Shown here: in pieces, positions 31,581 to 37,017 of the stretch | How positions within the stretch are numbered: the stretch's first letter is position 1 | Layout of the letters: each line of letters opens with the position of its first letter | Source of the DNA: Basidiobolus ranarum | Lineage: Eukaryota > Basidiobolomycota > Basidiobolomycetes > Basidiobolales | Reading direction: 5' to 3' | Assembly: GCA_040143965.1 (NCBI GenBank) | Contig: JASJQH010000055.1 | Location: 1-37,017 of the forward strand | DNA: 37,017 nucleotides | Program-made: the position numbers and the translations under genes | The notes under the pieces: generated by a model | Told to the model about the DNA's origin: nothing | The model's input: the letters and a program-made list of their open reading frames with translations, nothing else | Database searches by the model: none

Positions 31581-33149
31581 ATGTCCAATCTCAGATCTAC
31601 GCAGGCTAATGCTTCAGCTGGTATACATGTTTATAGTTATAACCTGAATGCTTTGCATAAATGTATCTGAAATTGCTTTTGTGTACGTTTGAAATTTAGT
31701 TAGAAACGATTCCAATCGAGTTATCAACGTTACCGCCAATGAAGGCAAAAGTGGTGATTCTATAGAAATATCTTACACGAACTGCAAAGTCGTTGGTCAC
31801 GGCTCATTTGGAGTTGTTCAACGCGCTCAGCTTGTACATACCGCTGAAGAAATCGCCATTAAAAAAGTTTTACAGGATAAGAGATACAAGGTTCGTGTCT
31901 TGAATAGCTAAATGGCAACCTTTACCTCAAGTACACTAATTTATCGTATTTATAGAACCGTGAACTTCAGATTATGAGAGTACTTACCCACCCTAACGTC
32001 GTCCACTTGAAGGCATTTTTTTACTCCAATGGTGATCGGGTATAACTACATCCGTTATTGAATACTTTAGTTATTTGCTTACGTTTTCTTCGTTTCATGA
32101 TTATTAGAAGGATGAAGTGTATTTGAATCTCGTATTGGAATATGTCCCGCAAACAATCTACAAGGTCATCAAGCAACATAATAAGCTGAGACAGCAAGTT
32201 CCAATGCTTCACGTCAAGTTGTATATGTACCAACTTTTCCGCTCATTGGCATACATCCACTCCGTTGGTGTTTGTCATCGTGATATCAAGCCGCAAAATT
32301 TACTAGTGGATAGTTCTACCGGTGTTCTTAAATTATGTGACTTCGGAAGGTTTGTTGTTTTGAAGAATCAGGTTATCGTCTCGAATCAGCAACTAAGAAA
32401 TACTGTTAGTGCAAAAGCTTTGGTTCCTGGAGAACCTAATGTTGCCTACATCTGTTCTAGATACTATCGTGCTCCCGAACTTATATTCTCCGCCACCAAT
32501 TATACTACTAGTATAGGTAATACGTTGAAGATCGGTTGGTTTGTCGTGCTACAATAGTCATTAATGCGTTAGGGTTTTCTACATTTAGATATTTGGTCTT
32601 CTGGTTGCGTTATGGCGGAACTGATTCTAGGTCAACCCCTCTTCCCTGGTGATAGTAGTGTCGATCAGCTAGTTGAGATTATCAAAGTGTTGGGAACCCC
32701 TTCCAAAGACCAAATCCGTTCCATGAATCCTCATTATGTTGAACACAAGTTCCCTCAAATTAAACCTCACCCTTTCTCCAAGATTTTCCGTTCTAGAGCG
32801 CCAGATGAGGCTGTGGATTTAGTCACACGTATCCTTGACTACACACCTTCCAACCGGCTATCTGCCATTGAAGCAATGGTTCACCCTTTCTTTGATGAAT
32901 TACGTCACGACACTGGTATTACCCTACCTTTGTTTGAGTTTACCGTGGATGGTAAGAATTAGCATTCGATAGGGTTAGGGTTATAGTTACATATATAATA
33001 ACTTACTTTAATTACAATGTGTAGAGCTATCCATTCGACCTGATTTGATCCGAAAGCTGGTCCCTCAACATAAGGAGTACGAGTTACTTTCACGCGGAAT
33101 TGATGTTCACAATTTCGTACCTGTTCCAAGAAGCCAAACTAGTCTATAA
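31581..33149 (+). CDS. GSK3: Glycogen synthase kinase-3 family protein kinase
   Basis: This CMGC Ser/Thr kinase acts in nutrient, stress and developmental signalling and usually targets primed substrates. Seven exons (31581-31620, 31700-31890, 31956-32039, 32108-32349, 32410-32516, 32589-32951, 33025-33149) give about 383 aa. The glycine loop is GHGSFGVV, with the catalytic lysine in EEIAIKK. The catalytic loop is [10 protein letters not shown] and the magnesium motif [24 protein letters not shown] holds the activating tyrosine and the Arg that reads the primed phosphate. [20 protein letters not shown] and [13 protein letters not shown] are typical of GSK3 rather than of MAP kinases. The 60-nt fourth intron (32350-32409) is stop-free and in frame. 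It is treated as an intron because its removal gives [15 protein letters not shown], as in all GSK3s. Confidence 0.97.
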
Positions 33150-33664
33150 TTGTGGTTGACAAGGTTATTGAACTTTCTATTGAAGCTATTCCTCCCCTTG
33201 TATACACTACTTTTGATGTGAATTCTTAGATACTGATTTATAATAAACAATATATATCTTATTCCTTGCTGCGCAATACTTCTTCAGTAACAACATAGTT
33301 TTAAGGGTTTAGTATACATATTAACTTATTATAATGAACGCTAGAATGAATACTTCTACTTGGCGCATTACTAATGGGTCCAGTTAAGGTAACAGGGCAT
33401 ATTCCAAGTACATATTCTCCACCAAGGTAGATTGCTCTCCTGATGTACACGGGCCTATACTATTGCTTATTTGGGAAAGCTTACGAGTTTAAAATCATCC
33501 AATTACATTTATATATATATCATTATCTGATTGCGGATATAACACCTTATATGTTTATTTATAGTTTTGGATAGATTACATGTATCAACAAACCTCAGCC
33601 ATATTTAAACCATTGCACCTCGATCCGCCTTGTATATTTCTTTTACTATCTATAAGCATTTTCA
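33150..33664. other. Spacer between GSK3 and the kinesin gene
   Basis: About 515 bp with an AATAAA-type signal near 33242 for GSK3, and the kinesin promoter. No gene is seen. Confidence 0.5.
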
Positions 33665-34924
33665 ATGAATACAAAAAACCACATTAACGTCGCCATCCGA
33701 GTGCGTCCTAGCGAGGTTTTACAGGATTCCCCTACCCTTTACGACTTTGTGGAGCCAAAAACTCTCGTCCTTAAAGAACAAAAGTGTGTAAGAGGGGACG
33801 TTGTCGAGAAAAAGCATGATTTTACTTTTGACCACGTTTTGGAAGAAACTGCAACTCAACAAGAAGTTTATTCAAAGACAGTAAAACCTATGGTAAATGC
33901 CTGGATTCAAGAAGGGAAACATGCAGCAGTGTTTGCGTATGGGTTTACGGGTACAGGAAAAAGTCATAGTTTATTCGGTACTGACGAACAACCAGGTTTA
34001 ATGGTCCTGGCCGCTCAGGAACTCTTGGATACAGTAGATACCACTTCAGGAGTCTCGCTGCGTGTTTCCATGTATGAAATTGCTGGAGATGCTTGTTTTG
34101 ATCTCTTAGCTGACAAAAGCAAATTAAAAGTAAGGACAGATAGTAGTGGTCATATTCATCTTCGTCAAGAGGGAGGTGGCTCTTTATCACGGCACTTCGT
34201 AACTTCTATGGATCAATTTCTTACCTTATGGAAGTCAGCTATGAAGGCTCGCTGTGTGGGGTCTTCAACGGTCCATGACGCTTCTTCTCGCTCCCATGGC
34301 GTTGTGGATATGCAAGTGATCTCCGATGCCCTTCTTGAAGCGGAGGAAAGAGTTCTGGTATGTGAAAAAGAGTTAATTCGAATCAGCAACGAAAAGGATG
34401 ATATATTAAAGGCACAAATCCAAGAGGCCTATGATCGAGAAGGCCCTGCGGCATTGGCCCCAGGAACTCCCTTGGGAGATGCAGTACAGCAGTTGGGTGT
34501 GCCTTATGAAGGTGCCTCTCACGCTTTGGATCAGGAACGACAGGCTTACCAAACTCTACTTGCCAACGCACCTGCTGTCCAGAAAGGCGGATTTTCTTTC
34601 ATTGATATGGCCGGTAACGACTGGGAAAAGGCGACGGCAACCCAAACCCCTCTGGCTCGATCAGAACATGCCGCCATCAATACATCCCTCCTGGCGGTCA
34701 AAGAATGCTTCCGCGCCTTGGCCAAAACTCCTGTACCAGCCCGTATTCCCTTTCGCAATTCCCCATTGACACAAGTACTTAAACGTCATTTCGAACCAGG
34801 GTCACTACTTTTAATGCTGGCAACAGTAGCTCTCCCAGTTACACCTGACGCTGAAGAAAATCATCGATGTGTAAGACAAAGTATGAATACACTTGCTTAT
34901 GCTAAATTGATTAAGAGTCGTTGA
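33665..34924 (+). CDS. Divergent kinesin-13-like motor protein with switch I/II insertion
   Basis: Kinesins couple ATP hydrolysis to microtubule movement; kinesin-13s depolymerise microtubule ends. The intronless gene encodes 419 aa, almost only motor domain. The RxRP motif is IRVRP (11-15), the P-loop GFTGTGKS (93-100; usually GQTGSGKT), switch I SSRSH (207-211) and switch II DMAGND (314-319; DLAGNE in kinesin-13). INTSLLAVKECFRAL and IPFRNSPLTQVLKRHF resemble kinesin-13 best. About 75 residues more than usual separate switch I and switch II (219-308). They are Glu/Lys/Ala-rich and probably partly helical, in the place of loop L10 between beta-6 and beta-7. There is no N-terminal neck, which kinesin-13 needs for depolymerisation. 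It may be a specialised or non-motile motor. Base composition is slightly GC-richer than its surroundings. Confidence 0.85.
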   Translation: MNTKNHINVAIRVRPSEVLQDSPTLYDFVEPKTLVLKEQKCVRGDVVEKKHDFTFDHVLEETATQQEVYSKTVKPMVNAWIQEGKHAAVFAYGFTGTGKSHSLFGTDEQPGLMVLAAQELLDTVDTTSGVSLRVSMYEIAGDACFDLLADKSKLKVRTDSSGHIHLRQEGGGSLSRHFVTSMDQFLTLWKSAMKARCVGSSTVHDASSRSHGVVDMQVISDALLEAEERVLVCEKELIRISNEKDDILKAQIQEAYDREGPAALAPGTPLGDAVQQLGVPYEGASHALDQERQAYQTLLANAPAVQKGGFSFIDMAGNDWEKATATQTPLARSEHAAINTSLLAVKECFRALAKTPVPARIPFRNSPLTQVLKRHFEPGSLLLMLATVALPVTPDAEENHRCVRQSMNTLAYAKLIKSR

Positions 34925-35304
34925 GAAATGGCACTAATTGTAAGATTCACATAATTTTATTAAATATTTTATTACTGCATTGACTTAAACTTCAACTGTG
35001 TTAGGTGATTTTGTTGATTGTCTATGAGCACAGAACTAGTCAAATGTGATAGTTAGCATCATCTTGAACTGAACAGTCAAAATCGGTTGAAATATTTCAG
35101 TTGTGATCCTATAGTAGTGATATCATCAGGTTCATGTGCAAACTAATGATCTTTGTAGTGGAAATAGATTGCTCTCCTCAAAATGGACTATAATATGATT
35201 TAGTAGTTTGTTTACATCTAGCACAGACTATTGGATCATCTAGAATTGTTAATAGTAGCACAGCAGACTTGAGAGAAGAACAGTGGTTCTTTTTTTGATA
35301 TAAG

Positions 35305-35345
35305 AATTTCAATAGTCACCAACAACAATTTCAATAGTCACCAAC
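35305..35345 (+). repeat. 22-bp tandem duplication
   Basis: AATTTCAATAGTCACCAAC occurs at 35305 and again at 35327, with identical copies. It is a local slippage duplication in the AT-rich desert. Confidence 0.9.
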
Positions 35346-35479
35346 CCTTAACAACAATTATGCTCTTCATATATTCACTCTGATATGATATGGAAAAAGC
35401 TCAAATATCCTGTTCAAGGTATTAGTAAATGATACTTCATATAGATACATAATTGACATGGTCAATCCCCAAGATTTTG

Positions 35480-36120
35480 TTTTAGCTTGGTTCAATTTCA
35501 ATGAATGTATCTGCTGAAATTTGATTTTTGTCATCATGAGGGGTCATTTTTGGTGAAAAGATTTCATTTTCATCAAACACACCATCCCAGAAATTGATTA
35601 ACCTTGAAACTTTGCTAACATAGAGTCTGTAGGCCTTAGTTTGAGTCCAATATACCAGAAATATATATTTCTTACTTTTTAAATCAAATTTGCATCAACT
35701 TTTAGTCATCATTCAGATATATGCAGTACATTGCAATACTTTCCATTGCTCTACATTAGGTTTAGCTTCAAACCAAGCTTGATACCATGCAAAGCTATGT
35801 AAAATCAATTATAACTGCAATTCTTTAGATATACAGATGCAACAACAAATTTTGCTCAAAAAATATGGATACATCTTAGACATTTATGATAGATTTATCT
35901 CTATTGGCCACTCTATCTTGTTGAGATGAGTAGAGAGCAGTAGCTTCTTGATTAGTTTGATTTATTTGGAAAAGTAAATAAGTAGTGTTGAACTACATTC
36001 TCCACCATTATCAGTACATATTTTTATAGTCATAGTTCCAGATGCAGTCTCAACAAGTGTTATAAAACTTCTGAAAATAGTGTTAAACTATTTGGGAGCT
36101 GGTTGGAAGTGGTTTGGAGA
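35480..36120 (-). mobile_element. Ty1/Copia LTR-retrotransposon fossil (integrase part of pol)
   Basis: The minus strand carries scattered stretches that resemble the Copia polyprotein in the expected order. A piece like the integrase core lies around 35990-36020. The region before the reverse transcriptase follows around 35620-35790, and the segment leading into it around 35565-35590. The pieces lie in different frames and the element has several breaks (more than five), so it is an old, dead remnant. Neither LTRs, gag nor a clear reverse transcriptase is seen in the window. The ends given are approximate. Confidence 0.65.
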
Positions 36121-36834
36121 ATTAGAGAAATTTGTGGTGTTCACTTATTGATTTATTGAGTGTTCAGTTGAAGTTTATAGTTTTGTCAAGATATAATCAA
36201 ACTAATGTGTAGAATATGTTAAGGAAAATTGCAGAAACATGTGTGCAAAGTTTGGGGCTTCTAGCACAGGTTTGAAGAATCAATATATCTAAGAACTTCT
36301 AAGTTGGTGTAAATATTCTAAGTAAATTCCTCATGAGAATAATGGGTAATATCTTGGTAAAATATAATATAACCAAGTGATAAGCTATATATGACTATAT
36401 AGGTGTTTAGGCAATGCTAATTTCAACAGATAGAGCGCTATTTCTTTTCTTTCTACAAAGTAGGCTCAAGTATATGTGCCTAATCATTAATGCATATGGT
36501 GTGACTGTATTACACATACCGTAAGGAGTATCTAAAACGTACTGGGGCCTAGGTATGACTCTGACTTCAAGCAATATATCAATGTATCTCGGATATCAAA
36601 TAGACAAGAATTGGTGACAAGGCTTTGTGAGCAAGTATTAGACAAGAATATATGAGCAAATAGTTGGTAATTAGACTATAACTTATTACATTGGCGACAG
36701 ATCCGATTTGTTGATTTAGCAAGTCTCAACAAAAGAAATATATGTGATATGTTCAAATTCTGAGCATAAAGTTACTCTAATAATAAATTAATATTAATAT
36801 TGAGGAAGGGTTCTAACGATACTAATTAATAATC

Positions 36835-37017
36835 TCAATAACTGCTCGACTCCGCCTCTTCCTTCACAGCTTTTTCCTCGACTACCACCGCCTTGTCGTC
36901 CTCCAAGATCGAGACGTGGCTACTCTCGGGTATAGATGCACCCTTCTCAACGTCTACATCCGTCTTCTCTGGTGCCAGGCCAGAGAGTTCGATTGGGTCG
37001 CTGTTGGAGGCCAAAAT
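36835..37017 (-). CDS. C-terminal end of an unrecognised protein (partial)
   Basis: The minus strand is open from the window edge to a TGA at 36835, giving about 60 residues. The sequence is strongly acidic and Val/Ser-rich, with DVDVEKGASIPESSHVSIL and VVVEEKAVKEEAESSSY at the end. GC content is clearly higher than in the desert beside it. A charged, probably disordered tail like this is common at the cytosolic end of fungal transporters and many other proteins. It gives no clue to function. Confidence 0.55.
   Translation of the reverse strand: MLASNSDPIELSGLAPEKTDVDVEKGASIPESSHVSILEDDKAVVVEEKAVKEEAESSSY

Larger units (their letters stand above)
34925..36834. other. AT-rich gene desert, 1.9 kb
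   Basis: The stretch has no host gene that I can recognise. Its middle part (about 35480-36120) is a decayed Copia remnant on the minus strand. The flanks (34925-35480 and 36120-36834) may be further decayed parts of the same insertion, but show no clear similarity, and no terminal repeats were found. Confidence 0.5.

Noticed and set aside
32350-32409. Reading the GSK3 exon straight through as coding
   Set aside because: It inserts 20 residues between DFG and [10 protein letters not shown], which is present in no GSK3, and good splice sites flank it. It is kept as an intron and reported as a possible retained form.
32966-32985. Two TTAGGG-like units in the last GSK3 intron
   Set aside because: Two units are too few for an interstitial telomere, and they are likely chance; similar single GGGTTA strings occur at 30750 and 32572.
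30120-33149. A Spo12/GSK3/kinesin mitotic gene cluster
   Set aside because: The three are neighbours on one strand, but spacers are 0.5-1 kb and nothing in the sequence shows shared regulation; co-location is probably chance.
1-37017. CRISPR arrays, integrons, bacterial operons, rRNA genes
   Set aside because: No spaced direct repeats, integrase sites, ribosome-binding sites or rRNA-like sequence were seen; the window is eukaryotic throughout.

Overview
The window is ordinary nuclear chromosome of a fungus, most likely an early-diverging, intron-rich lineage (Zoopagomycota, Mucoromycota or a chytrid-type fungus). The evidence is fungal-type genes (Spo12, Get5/Mdy2, a stand-alone dihydrofolate synthase, Sec10) next to genes scarce in or absent from Dikarya (an ITFG1/LINKIN-like propeller protein, a kinesin-13-like motor). 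DNA is AT-rich, introns are short (mostly 50-110 bp), and intergenic spacers run from 0.2 to 1.9 kb. I infer about 77 introns in 14 interrupted genes; four genes appear intronless. Genus and species cannot be named from the sequence alone.

Layout. 1-134 (-): start of a diverged ubiquitin-type gene. 654-2851 (-): delta-COP. 3376-3520 (+): ribosomal eL41. 4623-5614 (+): succinate dehydrogenase Fe-S subunit. 5844-6445 (-): Mediator subunit 22. 6831-8819 (-): mitochondrial Hsp70. 10007-12919 (-): ITFG1/LINKIN-like protein. 13249-14046 (+): Mago nashi. 14406-15305 (+): proteasome beta-3. 15514-16246 (-): Get5. 16707-20014 (+): exocyst Sec10. 20380-21651 (+): dihydrofolate synthase. 22033-22545 (+): synaptobrevin. 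22856-24377 (-): F-box/LRR-like protein. 26111-27035 (+): V-ATPase subunit D. 27537-29991 (+): ASNSD1-like protein. 30364-30600 (+): Spo12-like protein. 31581-33149 (+): GSK3 kinase. 33665-34924 (+): divergent kinesin motor. About 35480-36120 (-): decayed Ty1/Copia remnant in an AT-rich desert. 36835-37017 (-): 3' end of an unrecognised gene.

The genes do not form an operon or an obvious functional cluster. They are housekeeping genes, with several membrane-traffic components (delta-COP, Get5, Sec10, synaptobrevin, V-ATPase D), mitochondrial proteins (SdhB, mtHsp70) and a mitosis/signalling stretch (Spo12, GSK3, kinesin). I see no previously undescribed defence, mobile or biosynthetic system. 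The most unusual signals are gene-structural: introns that fall directly after or inside the start codon in three genes, an eL41 gene whose stop codon sits alone in the last exon, a GC-AG intron in SEC10, a stop-free 60-nt intron inside the GSK3 activation segment, and a kinesin motor domain with a large insertion between switch I and switch II. Exon models were made by hand from reading frame, splice signals and remembered family sequences; no alignment or transcript data were available.
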